The notes: generated by a model from the sequence alone, not told the origin. Numbered from the stretch's first letter, positions 8,158 through 18,485 are shown. The stretch is DNA of 64,000 bases from Pseudanabaena mucicola FACHB-723 (GCF_014696385.1 NZ_JACJQB010000012.1:21955-85954); one strand, 5' to 3'. Numbers and translations are program-made.

Positions 8158-8445
8158 ATGTCCGATAATTCTCAAACAACAGGTGCAGATGCAATTGATA
8201 TTGCGATCGCAAAAGGGATTGACTTTGATGGCTCACCCATTGATCCCAAAAAGCTCGACCTTTACAGTAGTGTCATGGCACTGGAGGCAGGTCGTCAACG
8301 TAGTGGCGTAACTAACACCATGCGATCGCGCATTGTCCGTATTGGCGCAAAGCACATTCCTCAAGACGAGCTAAACCAAAAGTTAATCGACGCAGGATTT
8401 GCCCCACTTAAAGATAAAGACATTGCTTATTTTTACAATAAGTAG
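8158..8445 (+). CDS. Cyanobacterial conserved protein, DUF4090-like
   Basis: A 95-residue soluble protein that looks like the cyanobacteria-specific DUF4090 family, with GADAIDIAIAKGIDFDG near the start and RSGVTNTMRSRIVRIGAKHI in the middle. Function is unknown. It follows the methyltransferase by 31 bases in the same direction and ends before a strong hairpin. The family name comes from memory of the pattern. Confidence 0.7.
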   Translation: MSDNSQTTGADAIDIAIAKGIDFDGSPIDPKKLDLYSSVMALEAGRQRSGVTNTMRSRIVRIGAKHIPQDELNQKLIDAGFAPLKDKDIAYFYNK

Positions 8446-8453
8446 CCAGAAAT

Positions 8454-8494
8454 AAGAAGTGAATGGCGGTGCTTCGCGCCGCCACTCACTTCTT
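8454..8494 (+). terminator. Hairpin after the DUF4090 gene, triloop TTC
   Basis: Arms of 19 bases (8454-8472 and 8476-8494) with one A:C mismatch and one G:T pair enclose a TTC loop. A T-rich stretch follows, so a rho-independent terminator is likely. Confidence 0.75.
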
Positions 8495-8585
8495 GTTTTT
8501 TGTGTCGAGCTAAATCTACAGCCTTTTGGCGTATTTTAGGCAAGATCTGGGCATAATTAATATATATGCAACCTTGCAAATCACT

Positions 8586-9110
8586 ATGTTTAAGTATTGG
8601 CAAACCATTCCCAAAACCCTACTTACCGCGCTGTTTGTAACAGGGCTAGTCGGTTCGGTTGGCTTAGTGACCTTGAGCAAAAACAATGATGCGGTTGCCC
8701 AAAATTCTACACGTCCCCTCAATTCCCGCGAACGTGCCATCGAAAGACTAAAGCGATCAGGTCAGCGTTGGATTGAAATTCGCCTGCGAAGTCAACGCCT
8801 ACTAGCATGGGAAGGCAACCGACTCGTATATGCCGTCATTGTTTCGACAGGAAAAGGTTCAACCCCTACCCCAATGGGTGTCTTTGCCGTCCAGACTAAA
8901 TATCCTGTTGCGAGTATGGAAGGTGATGACTACTATGTGCCAGATGTGCCTAATGTGATGTACTACAGTGGCAATTACGCGATTCATGGGGCATATTGGC
9001 ACAACAGCTTTGGTATTCCTGTGAGTCATGGCTGTACGAATGTTGCCCCAGACCATGCCGCATGGCTATATCGATGGGCTTCGGTCGGTACGCCTGTGGT
9101 CGTTAACTAA
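8586..9110 (+). CDS. Secreted L,D-transpeptidase (YkuD fold)
   Basis: The enzyme forms or edits peptidoglycan cross-links in the periplasm. The catalytic signature HGAYWHNSFGIPVSHGCTN is complete, with Cys150 as nucleophile. An N-terminal hydrophobic segment (about residues 9-30) followed by AVAQ is a signal peptide or anchor. The frame opens further upstream at a TTG (8526), but starting at ATG 8586 gives a normal signal sequence. The 180 bases downstream to psaE hold a HIP1 site and an inverted repeat. Confidence 0.87.
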   Translation: MFKYWQTIPKTLLTALFVTGLVGSVGLVTLSKNNDAVAQNSTRPLNSRERAIERLKRSGQRWIEIRLRSQRLLAWEGNRLVYAVIVSTGKGSTPTPMGVFAVQTKYPVASMEGDDYYVPDVPNVMYYSGNYAIHGAYWHNSFGIPVSHGCTNVAPDHAAWLYRWASVGTPVVVN

Positions 9111-9238
9111 AAGCCCACATGCCTTAGAACTATGCGAGAAGCGGCGCAAAGCATCACCACTCTTGATTGAATTTCATAAAACTTAACGAGCTAGAAATAG
9201 ACAGAGGCGATCGCCTCACAGTAACCTAGAGACGGTAT

Positions 9239-9267
9239 CTGTAATCATTTTATTTTTCACATTACAG
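9239..9267 (+). promoter_or_regulatory. Inverted repeat upstream of psaE
   Basis: CTGTAAT at 9239-9245 is repeated inverted as ATTACAG at 9261-9267, about 24 bases before the psaE ATG. The ATTACAG arm contains TTACA, the core of the HLR1 half site through which RpaB controls photosystem I genes, but the repeat does not fit the full HLR1 consensus. It could also be a leader hairpin. Confidence 0.3.
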
Positions 9268-9290
9268 TCTTTAAGAATAAGGATAAACCT

Positions 9291-9482
9291 ATGGCAGTTC
9301 AACGCGGTTCTAAGGTTCGTATTTTGCGTAAAGAATCCTACTGGTATCGTGAAGTCGGTACTGTAGCTTCTGTTGACAAGAGCGGCATCATCTACCCAGT
9401 GATCGTTCGTTTCGACAGCGTAAACTACTCCAACGTCGCAACTAACAATTTTGCGATCGATGAAGTCGAAGAAGTCGCCTAG
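9291..9482 (+). CDS. psaE: Photosystem I subunit IV (PsaE)
   Basis: The 63-residue protein is a full-length Psa[20 protein letters not shown], then GTVASVD and [12 protein letters not shown], an SH3-like barrel on the stromal side of photosystem I. It helps ferredoxin dock and supports cyclic electron flow. AAGGAT precedes the ATG at a suitable distance. The gene is monocistronic, since a 20-base-pair hairpin with flanking A and T runs follows it. Confidence 0.97.
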   Translation: MAVQRGSKVRILRKESYWYREVGTVASVDKSGIIYPVIVRFDSVNYSNVATNNFAIDEVEEVA

Positions 9483-9495
9483 ATTCTTCTCGCTT

Positions 9496-9538
9496 AAAAA
9501 AGGTACAATCTTTGCGTAGCAAAGATTGTACCTTTTTT
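9496..9538 (+). terminator. Strong terminator after psaE, triloop GTA
   Basis: Perfect 20-base arms (9496-9515 and 9519-9538) close a GTA loop between GC and GC. The arms begin and end in A6 and T6, so this is a classic rho-independent terminator that works on either strand. It ends 8 bases before mutM. Confidence 0.88.
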
Positions 9539-9546
9539 AGTAAGTA

Positions 9547-10437
9547 ATGCCCGAATTACCAGAAGTTGAGACAGTTCGTATTGGTTTAAATCAAAACACC
9601 TTGGGGTGGCAGATTGAAGGTGGCGAAGTTTTGTTGCCCCGTGCGATCGCCTATCCCGATCACCCTGAAGCTTTTTTGGCGGCGATGCTCGGTCAAGAGT
9701 TTACAGAATGGCAACGACGGGGAAAATATTTGATTGCGAGTTTGTCTAAGGGGCATAAATTAGGCGTACATTTGCGAATGACGGGTAGCTTGCTCTGGTG
9801 CGATCGCCATGAACCTGTCGGCAAGCATACGCGAGTACGTCTGTTTGTTAAAGAGAAAACATCCTCAAAAAAGCAAAAAACTAGCCATCCTAAAGAACTG
9901 AGATTTGATGATCAGCGCACCTTTGGCAAAGTTTGGTGGGTTCCTTCCGATCAACCCACTGAATCTGTAATTACGGGATTACAAAAGTTAGGTTTAGAGC
10001 CATTTGATCCTGAGTTTACGCCAGCGCATTTGTCCACGAAACTCAGCCGCTCTGGTCGCCCGATTAAAACCGTACTACTCGATCAAGAAATCGTTGCGGG
10101 CATTGGCAATATTTACGCCGATGAGTCACTATTCCTCAGCAAAATTCATCCTCAGCTTCCTGCCAATAGCTTAACTTCAGCACAGGTCGAAGCTCTGCAT
10201 CAAGCAATTATTCGCGCCCTCAGTGATGGTATTGCCAAGGGTGGAACTACCTTCAGTTCCTTTCAAAATATTGCAGGAATTAAGGGTAACTATATTGATA
10301 CTGCTTGGGTATTTAGGCGTACAGGGCAACCATGTAACATCTGCGGGACTACCATTATACGCATCAAACTTGGCGGACGTTCGACGCATTTTTGTCCACA
10401 ATGTCAATCTGCGATCGCAAAGGATGGGAAAAACTAG
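9547..10437 (+). CDS. mutM: Formamidopyrimidine-DNA glycosylase
   Basis: MutM (Fpg) removes oxidised purines such as 8-oxoguanine and nicks the DNA. The N-terminus MPELPEVETVRIGL provides the catalytic proline and glutamate, and the C-terminus has the zinc finger CNIC...FCPQC, needed for DNA binding. The helix-two-turn-helix segment DQEIVAGIGNIYADESLF is also present. The 296-residue length is normal. It is a suitable neighbour for a photosynthetic cell under oxidative stress, but no operon is evident. Confidence 0.95.
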   Translation: MPELPEVETVRIGLNQNTLGWQIEGGEVLLPRAIAYPDHPEAFLAAMLGQEFTEWQRRGKYLIASLSKGHKLGVHLRMTGSLLWCDRHEPVGKHTRVRLFVKEKTSSKKQKTSHPKELRFDDQRTFGKVWWVPSDQPTESVITGLQKLGLEPFDPEFTPAHLSTKLSRSGRPIKTVLLDQEIVAGIGNIYADESLFLSKIHPQLPANSLTSAQVEALHQAIIRALSDGIAKGGTTFSSFQNIAGIKGNYIDTAWVFRRTGQPCNICGTTIIRIKLGGRSTHFCPQCQSAIAKDGKN

Positions 10438-10443
10438 ATATCT

Positions 10444-10962
10444 TTATGACAACACCTTAATATAAAGCGTCCAATTGCAAGGCTGACGAAGTTCACCATA
10501 CTTACCTTGTAAAATTTGCCAAACTACTTCCCTCGTCCAGAAAAATGACACTACTAACGTATGGTCTGGTGGCACATCGATACCTGCATAGAGACTTGGT
10601 TTTGCCCCTGTAATCGAAACCAGTTTGGTTGATCCTTTGACTTCTACTACGGCTGGATAAGGCTCACCACCAATCAAGTATTTCTTAGGGACAACAAACA
10701 GCGCGTAGACGTGATGCTGTCCTAACCAAGGTTCAATGATGATTTTTCGCGGATGGGATTTATAAATTTGGGTGTTATTGACTGTGTGCAGTGAATTAGA
10801 ACACACAACATCGGCATTGTCTGGGCTGGTAGATGCTTGATTAGTAGATATAATTTGCCACGCAAGCCAAGATATCCACAAAACAGGAATCGCGATTAAA
10901 ACTACAGCTAATTGGAACAATTTCCTAAACACTCCCTGATGTGATTTGTTCGGTGTTCCCAT
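10444..10962 (-). CDS. Hypothetical membrane-anchored protein
   Basis: I do not recognise this 172-residue protein. It has one hydrophobic segment near residues 15-37 and a predicted periplasmic remainder rich in beta strands (KIIIEPWLGQHHVYALFVVP, VEVKGSTKLVSI). It lies 10 bases downstream of dacB in the same direction, so it may belong to the nagZ-dacB operon and act at the cell envelope. Its 3' end nearly touches that of mutM. Confidence 0.6.
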   Translation of the reverse strand: MGTPNKSHQGVFRKLFQLAVVLIAIPVLWISWLAWQIISTNQASTSPDNADVVCSNSLHTVNNTQIYKSHPRKIIIEPWLGQHHVYALFVVPKKYLIGGEPYPAVVEVKGSTKLVSITGAKPSLYAGIDVPPDHTLVVSFFWTREVVWQILQGKYGELRQPCNWTLYIKVLS

Positions 10963-10972
10963 GGCTTGTATC

Positions 10973-12445
10973 TCATGGACAGGGGGCGAGGCGGGTTAGT
11001 AAAACTGCGATCGCATCAGCATATTGGCGGAGGTCTGTTGATGGCAAATTGCTGTTGTTGATCATGATGCTAAAGGTAACTTCATTATAGTTAGGGGGCT
11101 GGACATATCCTGACAGGGAAATTGCACCTGTTAATGTCCCTGTTTTCGCTTGGAGAATAGTTTGGGCGGCGGTATCTTTAAAGCGATTGGTCAATGTGCC
11201 ATCGATGCCTGCAATTGGTAGAGATTTACGAAAAGCTTGGTCGCGGGCTGAGGTTTGCAAGAGCTGGGAAATAGCTCGAGGGGTGGCGAGGTTGCGGCGC
11301 GATAAACCTGATCCATCGACTAGAGACACATTGGCAACCTTGGCTGTTTGTAAATATTGATTGACAGTAGCGAGTCCATTAACGAGGTTATCGTTACTTG
11401 TCGTTTTTGCTGGCATACTGCGATCGCCCAAGGCTCTTAGTAATAGTTCAGCATAAAGGTTATCGCTGTCCTTGTTGGTGGTGGCCACAATCGCTGAGAG
11501 AGGTGCAGAAACTGCGATCGCAAGTTCTTGATTGAGAATAGGCGGCTCAATAGATTGAGCTTTAGTAACAGGAGAAATTTGAATGCCTTGGGCAACTAAT
11601 TCGCGACGTAATAGGCGCAAAAAATTATCTTTGGGGTTAGGCATGGCAACGCCACCGAGTCTGAGTTCGGCATCAATGGGCATCTGACCTGTAATCCTGA
11701 GTATTTTTTGTTCGCCAACTCTAGTTACTGTTAAGTCATATTCACCCCCCGCCGCAACGGTTTGCGATTGATTATCAATTTCCCAATCATTCGCCAAGCT
11801 CGGATCGGCAATGTCCCAATTAAATTTGACTGGCTCACCGATTTTAGTCGGCAGAATTGACCAATATAGGGAATTACCATCGATCGTAAAGGGAGATGCG
11901 ATCGCCGCATAATATTCCTGTAAGTCTTGCCATTCCCAACTGCCCACCAGCTCATTGCCTTGCATAGATGTTATGCCCCAAATGCCGCCGTTGATGCGTT
12001 TCACCCCCCGATCCTTGAGCTGAGTTACCAAGGATTTTAATCCTGTCGCTGATTGAAAACTGGGATCGCCAGATACAGACAACCACAACCCATTTTCTAG
12101 TGTGCCATCGGTCGTTGGCACTGTTGAAGACATTAACCGAGTCGCAAAGCGATAGTCTGCCCCAAGTTTTTTGAGGGCGATCGCCGTGGTAAATAGCTTG
12201 GTGCTAGAAGCAGGAATAAAATAGCGATCGCCATCGAGATTGACTAATACTTCTTGCGATGGACTAGCTTGCACAAATACGCCCACCCTTGCCGTCTGCA
12301 ATGCTGGTACATCGGTGATTTTGGTGATTTCTGATTGCAGTTGACTAGGACAAATTTTAGGTGCATTCGCCTTGGCGAGGCTGGGAATAAACCAAGGTAA
12401 GCAAAAAATTGCGATCGCAGATAACCGACACCATCGATAGGGCAT
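10973..12445 (-). CDS. dacB: D-alanyl-D-alanine carboxypeptidase/endopeptidase (PBP4, S13 family)
   Basis: A low-molecular-weight penicillin-binding protein that trims peptide stems or cuts cross-links in peptidoglycan. All three active-site motifs are visible: SSTK (Ser80, Lys83), the SDN triad in KDSDNLYAE, and KTG in QAKTGTLTGAIS. A signal peptide covers residues 1-26. Its ATG overlaps the nagZ stop (TAATG), so the two are co-translated. Length (490) is normal for the family. Confidence 0.92.
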   Translation of the reverse strand: MPYRWCRLSAIAIFCLPWFIPSLAKANAPKICPSQLQSEITKITDVPALQTARVGVFVQASPSQEVLVNLDGDRYFIPASSTKLFTTAIALKKLGADYRFATRLMSSTVPTTDGTLENGLWLSVSGDPSFQSATGLKSLVTQLKDRGVKRINGGIWGITSMQGNELVGSWEWQDLQEYYAAIASPFTIDGNSLYWSILPTKIGEPVKFNWDIADPSLANDWEIDNQSQTVAAGGEYDLTVTRVGEQKILRITGQMPIDAELRLGGVAMPNPKDNFLRLLRRELVAQGIQISPVTKAQSIEPPILNQELAIAVSAPLSAIVATTNKDSDNLYAELLLRALGDRSMPAKTTSNDNLVNGLATVNQYLQTAKVANVSLVDGSGLSRRNLATPRAISQLLQTSARDQAFRKSLPIAGIDGTLTNRFKDTAAQTILQAKTGTLTGAISLSGYVQPPNYNEVTFSIMINNSNLPSTDLRQYADAIAVLLTRLAPCP

Positions 12446-14025
12446 TATACAAATCCTAATTTTTGGAGAACAGCGGTTTGGGCGGTAGGCTGTTGGCTAT
12501 AGGCAAAGCCCCAAGGTAAATCCGTTGGCAGCAGTGGTAATAAATTGTCCAATGTGTAGGGACTGCCATAGACCACCACCGCTTGCAACTGATTCTGGAT
12601 GCGTAACTCCTTAATCAATTGACGGATCTTTTGATGAAGATTGGTTTTGCCACGGAAGGGATTGCCACGACTAAAAATCTGTAAGCAAACTTGGGTATAG
12701 CGATCGCAGCGCAAACTGGTTAAAGTTTCCGCATCCACAACCATCCGCGCATAATTATGGGCTTTGGGCAAAGTCACTGCGGGCGATCGCAAATTTAAAA
12801 ATTCGGAACAGGTCAAGGGGTCATCAACAATCAATAAATTAAGATACTGACTTGCTTTATTAGGGGCAGAATTTGGGACAGATTCTTGAGGTGAGGTTAA
12901 ATTTGCGATCGCAGAATAGACACTAGTGGCATCGGTGGCAATCGCCTTGGCAATCTTTAAATTTGCCGAGTTACCCAACTTCGATAAATTGGGCGGGATG
13001 CCACAAACCTTTTGTTTAGCTTTCCAAATTCTTTGCACCGATTGACGAATGCGATCGCGACTGATTTCTCCCATTTCCACCGCCGTACAAATTGCGTGAA
13101 TAGTGGCGATCGGATCAACGGGCATTAATAAAATATCGGCTCCCGCCTTTACTGCTTGCACCGCAATCGCAGCAGGACTATCCAGATCCGCCACCCCTGA
13201 CATAATCAGCGCATCGGTGGTAATAATGCCATCAAAGCCCAATTCCTTTCGCAAAATATCAGTGAGAATATGCGGCGACAATGTGGCAATATTTTTAGGA
13301 TCTAGCGCTGGCGCGAGCATATGGGCGCTCATGATCGTGTCTACCCCTGCTGCGATCGCATTCACAAAGGGCATAAACTCAACACTTTCAAACCTTTGGC
13401 GATTATGGAGCAAAGTTGGCGTTTGCAAATGTGAATCTACAGCCGTATCACCATGACCGGGGAAATGTTTAGCTGTGGTTAACACGGGATACTGTTTAGC
13501 GCCTGCAATAAATCCTCTTGTGCCGCCCATCACTTCACCAGCAGTGACCCCAAATGCGCGTACATTAATTACGGGGTTTTCGGGATTATTGTTGATATCG
13601 ACAACTGGCGCAAGTACCCAGTTAATGCCAATCGCCAAGGCTTCTTCGGCAGTGATCTGTCCCATCGCCTCCGCATAGTCTAGGGACACATCCTGCAAAG
13701 CCATCGGCGGCGGGAACCATGTTGCACCGCTAAATCGCTGCCCCACACCTTCTTCAATATCCGCCGCAACCAACAGAGGTATTTTTGCCCATGACTGCAT
13801 TTGCTGAGTTTTGAGAGCGATTTCGGGCGCACTTCCCCCCAACAAAATCACACCGCCCACACCGTAATTGCTGAGCAAATTATACAAATCTGCCCTTGCC
13901 AATTCCCACTCTGGGTATTGAATCTGATGGTCGTAGAGCATTCCGCAAGTACGCACAACCAGCATCTGGGAGACTTGCTCCACAAGGCTAAGGCTATCAA
14001 TATCAGGTAGTTGAATCGGCGGCAT
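12445..14025 (-). CDS. nagZ: Glycoside hydrolase family 3, NagZ-like beta-N-acetylhexosaminidase
   Basis: The first ~340 residues are a GH3 barrel with the NagZ signature KHFPGHGDTAVDSH, where the His/Asp pair is the acid-base, and ITTDALIMSG with the nucleophile aspartate. It should remove GlcNAc from anhydro-muropeptides in peptidoglycan recycling. The remaining ~180 residues form a C-terminal GH3 alpha/beta sandwich-like extension, longer than proteobacterial NagZ, as in many cyanobacteria. No signal peptide is seen. It overlaps dacB by one base. Confidence 0.88.
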   Translation of the reverse strand: MPPIQLPDIDSLSLVEQVSQMLVVRTCGMLYDHQIQYPEWELARADLYNLLSNYGVGGVILLGGSAPEIALKTQQMQSWAKIPLLVAADIEEGVGQRFSGATWFPPPMALQDVSLDYAEAMGQITAEEALAIGINWVLAPVVDINNNPENPVINVRAFGVTAGEVMGGTRGFIAGAKQYPVLTTAKHFPGHGDTAVDSHLQTPTLLHNRQRFESVEFMPFVNAIAAGVDTIMSAHMLAPALDPKNIATLSPHILTDILRKELGFDGIITTDALIMSGVADLDSPAAIAVQAVKAGADILLMPVDPIATIHAICTAVEMGEISRDRIRQSVQRIWKAKQKVCGIPPNLSKLGNSANLKIAKAIATDATSVYSAIANLTSPQESVPNSAPNKASQYLNLLIVDDPLTCSEFLNLRSPAVTLPKAHNYARMVVDAETLTSLRCDRYTQVCLQIFSRGNPFRGKTNLHQKIRQLIKELRIQNQLQAVVVYGSPYTLDNLLPLLPTDLPWGFAYSQQPTAQTAVLQKLGFV

Positions 14026-14045
14026 GATCAGGTAAAAAAATAGCT

Positions 14046-14642
14046 TTAGAAATCTAACCCAAAGTCTTTGCGGGTCATTGGTTGCGGCACTTGTAAGCCT
14101 TCACCACCAATATATTCTAGGGGTTTACCTTCAACAGACAGATATACTTTTGCGTCAGGTTCTAGGCTAGTGGCGGTGTATAGCACCTGAATTATGCGTC
14201 CCTGCATCGAGGCAGAGCCGCCACCCTTAGTGAAGTCGTTGGATAGGTCAATCCGAATTTCTTGCCCCTTGGTAACGGCACTCAATACCTTAGTATTGGC
14301 AGGAATCGCACTATAAAGCTCTGGTTCAGGAGGGTTTTCCGAAATTAAGGTATTGATGACAGAGGTGATCGCCGCATCGTTATTTTTTGCCTTGACCGCG
14401 ATCGGTACAGCTACTAATTTATTTTGCTTCGACTCAATCCAATAGACTGCTAACTGACCATCTACGGCTCTCTCGGCTGGTGGCGATTGAGTAACTTGAT
14501 TGATCGAAGTCGGGTTTGGGCTGACAGGATTAGGCGAATTGCTGAAATTACCATTGACCAGCACTGCTGCACCAGAACCACCGACAACTGCAACAGCCAA
14601 CAATCCTAACCAAGTACCTTTATTTAAAACAGGAATTTTCAT
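14046..14642 (-). CDS. GerMN domain protein, membrane-anchored
   Basis: A 198-residue protein with an N-terminal membrane helix (about residues 12-32), a Pro/Asn/Ser-rich linker, and a GerMN (sporulation/germination-like) domain: AVYWIE, ITSVINTLI, NTKVLSAVTKGQEIRIDLS, QVLYTATSLEP and KVYLSVEGKPLEYIGGE. The domain occurs in many non-sporing bacteria and is thought to bind cell-wall parts. It lies 20 bases upstream of nagZ in the same direction, which supports a cell-wall operon of GerMN, nagZ, dacB and the unknown protein. Confidence 0.82.
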   Translation of the reverse strand: MKIPVLNKGTWLGLLAVAVVGGSGAAVLVNGNFSNSPNPVSPNPTSINQVTQSPPAERAVDGQLAVYWIESKQNKLVAVPIAVKAKNNDAAITSVINTLISENPPEPELYSAIPANTKVLSAVTKGQEIRIDLSNDFTKGGGSASMQGRIIQVLYTATSLEPDAKVYLSVEGKPLEYIGGEGLQVPQPMTRKDFGLDF

Positions 14643-14750
14643 AATTTCGCTCCTCCAACTGTGACTAAGTTAGCCTGACACCTTTGACGTAAACAATCAT
14701 AAGTTAGCTCCCCAATCTATTTTATCGTAGTGTTAACCATTTATTTTTCA

Positions 14751-17700
14751 TTAAGTCCGCGCATGAGTTAGCACTCGCACCAAATCTTCAGAGCGGATCG
14801 GCTTGCCAATATGATCATTCATACCTGCTTCATGACACTTTTTAATATCTTCTGGCATCACATTAGCAGTCATCGCCACAATCTGTGGTTGCGGATTAAT
14901 TTTGTGATCTTGACGAATCAATCTAGCGGCAGTGATACCGTCCATCTCAGGCATTTGTAGATCCATTAGCAATAGATCGTAATTTTGATTTGATAACTTC
15001 CTTAATGCTTCTAGACCGTTAGCAGCAATATCGGCTAGATATCCCAGTTTTTTTAAATATAATGATGCAATTCTTTGATTTACTTCGTTATCTTCAACGA
15101 TCAAGATTTTAAGGGGAAATTGATCCGCCAACAAAATTTGCGGTTCTAATGGTGCGGCTCCATCCACATCGGAGGATGGCACTTTAGTCGCGGACTGATT
15201 GGGGAGAGAAATTGTGAAGTAGAAGCTAGCACCTTGGGATTGGGAGTCAGTGGTTATGTTCCAGTCAAGGGGAGCTTCACCACCAATATGCCCTTTACTC
15301 TCGACCCATAATTTTCCGCCCATGAGCTGCACCAAGCATTTACAAATTGCTAGCCCCAGCCCTGTACCGCCATATTTACGACTAATGGAAGCGTCGGCTT
15401 GGGCAAAGGGGGTAAATAGCATCTGAATGCGATCGCAATCGATGCCAATGCCCGTATCTTTGACTTTAAAGATTAGTTGCATATCTCCCTGAGCAGATTG
15501 CCGACGATTCACCTCCAACTGCACTGCCCCTTGCTTCGTAAATTTAATGGCGTTACTAATCAGATTAATCAGAATTTGATTAATTCTGGCAATGTCACCA
15601 ACGATGATTTTGGGAACATCATTTGCGATCGCAAAATTTAGGGTGTTTTGCTGACTAGCTGCTTGCGGACTGAGCATCTGATACACCGATCTCGTCGCCT
15701 CAACTAGTACAAACGGGCGCGACTCTAGCTCTAGCTTGCCTGCCTCAATTTTAGAAAAGTCAAGAATGTCATTAATTACCGATAGCAAGATATCGCCACT
15801 GTCGCGAATTGTCTGCACATAGTCCTGTTGTTCTTCGGTGAGCGGTGTCAATGAGAGCAATTCCGCCATCCCCAACACTCCATTCATCGGCGTGCGGATT
15901 TCATGGCTCATATTTGCTAGAAACTCACTCTTGGCTCTAGTCGCTGCTTCCGCATCTTCCTTTGCCTTTTCTAAGGCAATTTCTGCCTGTTTGCGTTCGG
16001 TAATGTTACGGGCAATTTGAATAACCCGATCCTTCGCAATTGGCGAAATCGTCGCAGCAAACCAAATATCTTCACCATCAATTTCTAGGCAATAATCGCA
16101 ACTGACAATCTTGTAATCAGCTAAAGCAGTCTGAATGGTCGATGCAATAATGCCAGCCGCAGGTTGAGGTAGCTCTTGATCAATGGGTTGGCTGAGAATA
16201 TGCTCAGGTTTACCAATTAAATAGTCAAAGGCAGTGGGGACAATTTTGAGACACTTACCCTCATGGTCACGGACTAGCACCATGTCAGACATGGCGGCAA
16301 ATAGAGCATTCTGTTCTAAATAGGCTTCACGCAACTTGGATTCACTTTCGATCAAATCCAGTTCCGCTTGCTTGCGTTGGGTGATTTCTTGAATATATCC
16401 ATGCCAGAGGACACTGCCATCGGGTTCACGCTGTGGCGTGGCATGTCCCGCGACCCAGATTGTCCTACCGTCAGCAAATTTTACTCGATATTCACACAGC
16501 CATATATGCAAATTTTCTGCGGATTCATGGATACTTTGGATAACTCGATCGAGATCATCGGGATGGAGCCTGTCCAGCACTGGATTCGCATCCTCGTAGA
16601 CCTCTTCAGGCAAAAAACCATAAACGTCATATATGCCGTGACTAGCATAGGAGAAATGGGGACTGCCATCGGGGCGCAGTCGATATTGATAGATAAATCC
16701 GGGAACATTGAGAGATATTTGCTCTAGCCTTTGATCGGCTTCTATTTGGGAAGTAATATCACGAACGATAACTAGGGCTTCTTGATCATTAATGGCAGCA
16801 ATGCGAACTTCTTCATGGGCGACTCTACCTGACTTCATTAATTGATGTTTGTAGACTTGAAGTTCCTTGGTAGTAATTGCTTTTTCGATCGCTTGGAGTT
16901 GTTTTTGCAGCAGTTCAGGGGGTAATACTTCCGATAGATGCTGGTTAATCTTGGCGAATTTATTACCTTCAATGCTAGAGGTATTGATTATGCTTAGGCA
17001 TAATCCGTCACGACGCACGCATAATAAGAGGTCAGGCAAAGCTTCAATGATGGCGGATTGTCTGGCTTCACTAGCTTGTAGTGCCGACTCCATATTTTTG
17101 CGATCGCTAATATCGACATGAGTACCAATAAATCGCAGTGGTTCGTCATCACTAGTCCAACTAACAACCTGCCCACGATCTAAAATCCACTTATAGTTAC
17201 CATCCTTGCACTTCAGGCGATGCTCTGAGAGATAGCGGGGGATTTCTCCGCGCAGGTGTTTATGCACCTCCGCATAGACTTGCTCTCGATCATTTGGATG
17301 GATGCGTTGATCCCATTCGCTGACATTATTGATAATCTCGTCATCGGCAAAGCCCAACATCGACTTCCATTGCGGCGAGAAGAAAACTTCGTTAGTCTGT
17401 ACATTCCAGTCCCAGATGCCATCACCACTACCTTCGATCGCAAATTGCTGACGTTCTTCATTAACTTTGATTTGCTGCTCTATTTGCTTGCGGTTAGTAA
17501 TATCTTCAAAAATGTACATCCTGCCCAAATAGCAATCATGACCATCACGAATTTGGCTCGAAAAGCGACGAATCACCCGATTATCATTGAAAGCGATTTC
17601 ATCTTCAACTACAGTACGATTTGCTTCACTTTGCAGTGGTTTGCATGATTCGACGAAGGTAGGTAAGTCGGCAATCAGAGGAATGCAGTCGGGGATAATA

Positions 17701-18485
17701 TCGTTGTTTTTGAGTTCCCCATTGTAAATTTGGGCTTCTAAATGTTCAAGCCCCCAAATCTCACAAAAACGATGATTACAATAAATAATTTCGTCAGTAC
17801 GATTATCGACCACTAGAAATCCTAATGGTGAGCCATCAGACATGATGGGAAGCAAGGACTCTTTCCAGAACATGTCTGACTGAGCAAGTTTTGGTGATAT
17901 GGTTTCTGTGGTGATGTCCGAGTTAGTCTGTAGATTCTGTGTATATTGGCTTTCTGTACGCAGGGCGATGCCTATTTGCGTAGCAATATTCTGAAGGATG
18001 CCAATTTCGTAGGCTTGCCAATTTCGTGGACGATCGCATTGGTGGGCAATGATCAATCCGAATAAATGGGCTGATGGCTGTGAGCCGATTAAGATGGGGA
18101 TGATCAGATTAGCTCTTACTTGGATCTGTGCCAAAAAGTTGGCATAGCATGACTCTAGAGAACTAGTCCGCGTATCTGAAATGACACTGCATTTGCCAGT
18201 TTGGTAAATATTAGCCCCATTTTTAGCAAAGCATGGGTCGCTAATTGGTTCTCCCAGTATTGATTTACAATCGCCACTAACTGACTCTGCGGTAACTGCG
18301 CCATCGTTCTCTGGCAAAAATTGATAGATCAAAACGCGATCACATTGCAATAGTAATCTTGTCTGCTGAACAGTAACGTTCAACAGATCAACAAGATTCG
18401 TAGAATTATGAATCTGTACAGATATTTCTGTAAGGCGATCCAAAATCCCCTCTAGGCAAATTTCGGTACTATCGCTGGAGACCAT
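14751..18485 (-). CDS. Hybrid histidine kinase with cyanobacteriochrome-like GAF, five PAS domains and a receiver
   Basis: The 1244-residue protein reads in order: GAF (about 15-175), PAS domains near 215-335, 345-465, 470-590, 595-715 and 725-840, HisKA with phospho-acceptor His861 in [12 protein letters not shown], an ATPase domain (about 960-1085) and a receiver with Asp1175 in LLLMDLQMP. The GAF has DPCF at 83-86 and Cys113 followed by Tyr114, then [10 protein letters not shown] and FGLIIAHQC. This is the DXCF cyanobacteriochrome layout; the two cysteines are 28 residues apart. It is probably a light sensor that can bind a bilin. No transmembrane helix is seen. A lone HPt protein at 29.4-29.8 kb could be a partner. 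Confidence 0.9.
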   Translation of the reverse strand: MVSSDSTEICLEGILDRLTEISVQIHNSTNLVDLLNVTVQQTRLLLQCDRVLIYQFLPENDGAVTAESVSGDCKSILGEPISDPCFAKNGANIYQTGKCSVISDTRTSSLESCYANFLAQIQVRANLIIPILIGSQPSAHLFGLIIAHQCDRPRNWQAYEIGILQNIATQIGIALRTESQYTQNLQTNSDITTETISPKLAQSDMFWKESLLPIMSDGSPLGFLVVDNRTDEIIYCNHRFCEIWGLEHLEAQIYNGELKNNDIIPDCIPLIADLPTFVESCKPLQSEANRTVVEDEIAFNDNRVIRRFSSQIRDGHDCYLGRMYIFEDITNRKQIEQQIKVNEERQQFAIEGSGDGIWDWNVQTNEVFFSPQWKSMLGFADDEIINNVSEWDQRIHPNDREQVYAEVHKHLRGEIPRYLSEHRLKCKDGNYKWILDRGQVVSWTSDDEPLRFIGTHVDISDRKNMESALQASEARQSAIIEALPDLLLCVRRDGLCLSIINTSSIEGNKFAKINQHLSEVLPPELLQKQLQAIEKAITTKELQVYKHQLMKSGRVAHEEVRIAAINDQEALVIVRDITSQIEADQRLEQISLNVPGFIYQYRLRPDGSPHFSYASHGIYDVYGFLPEEVYEDANPVLDRLHPDDLDRVIQSIHESAENLHIWLCEYRVKFADGRTIWVAGHATPQREPDGSVLWHGYIQEITQRKQAELDLIESESKLREAYLEQNALFAAMSDMVLVRDHEGKCLKIVPTAFDYLIGKPEHILSQPIDQELPQPAAGIIASTIQTALADYKIVSCDYCLEIDGEDIWFAATISPIAKDRVIQIARNITERKQAEIALEKAKEDAEAATRAKSEFLANMSHEIRTPMNGVLGMAELLSLTPLTEEQQDYVQTIRDSGDILLSVINDILDFSKIEAGKLELESRPFVLVEATRSVYQMLSPQAASQQNTLNFAIANDVPKIIVGDIARINQILINLISNAIKFTKQGAVQLEVNRRQSAQGDMQLIFKVKDTGIGIDCDRIQMLFTPFAQADASISRKYGGTGLGLAICKCLVQLMGGKLWVESKGHIGGEAPLDWNITTDSQSQGASFYFTISLPNQSATKVPSSDVDGAAPLEPQILLADQFPLKILIVEDNEVNQRIASLYLKKLGYLADIAANGLEALRKLSNQNYDLLLMDLQMPEMDGITAARLIRQDHKINPQPQIVAMTANVMPEDIKKCHEAGMNDHIGKPIRSEDLVRVLTHART

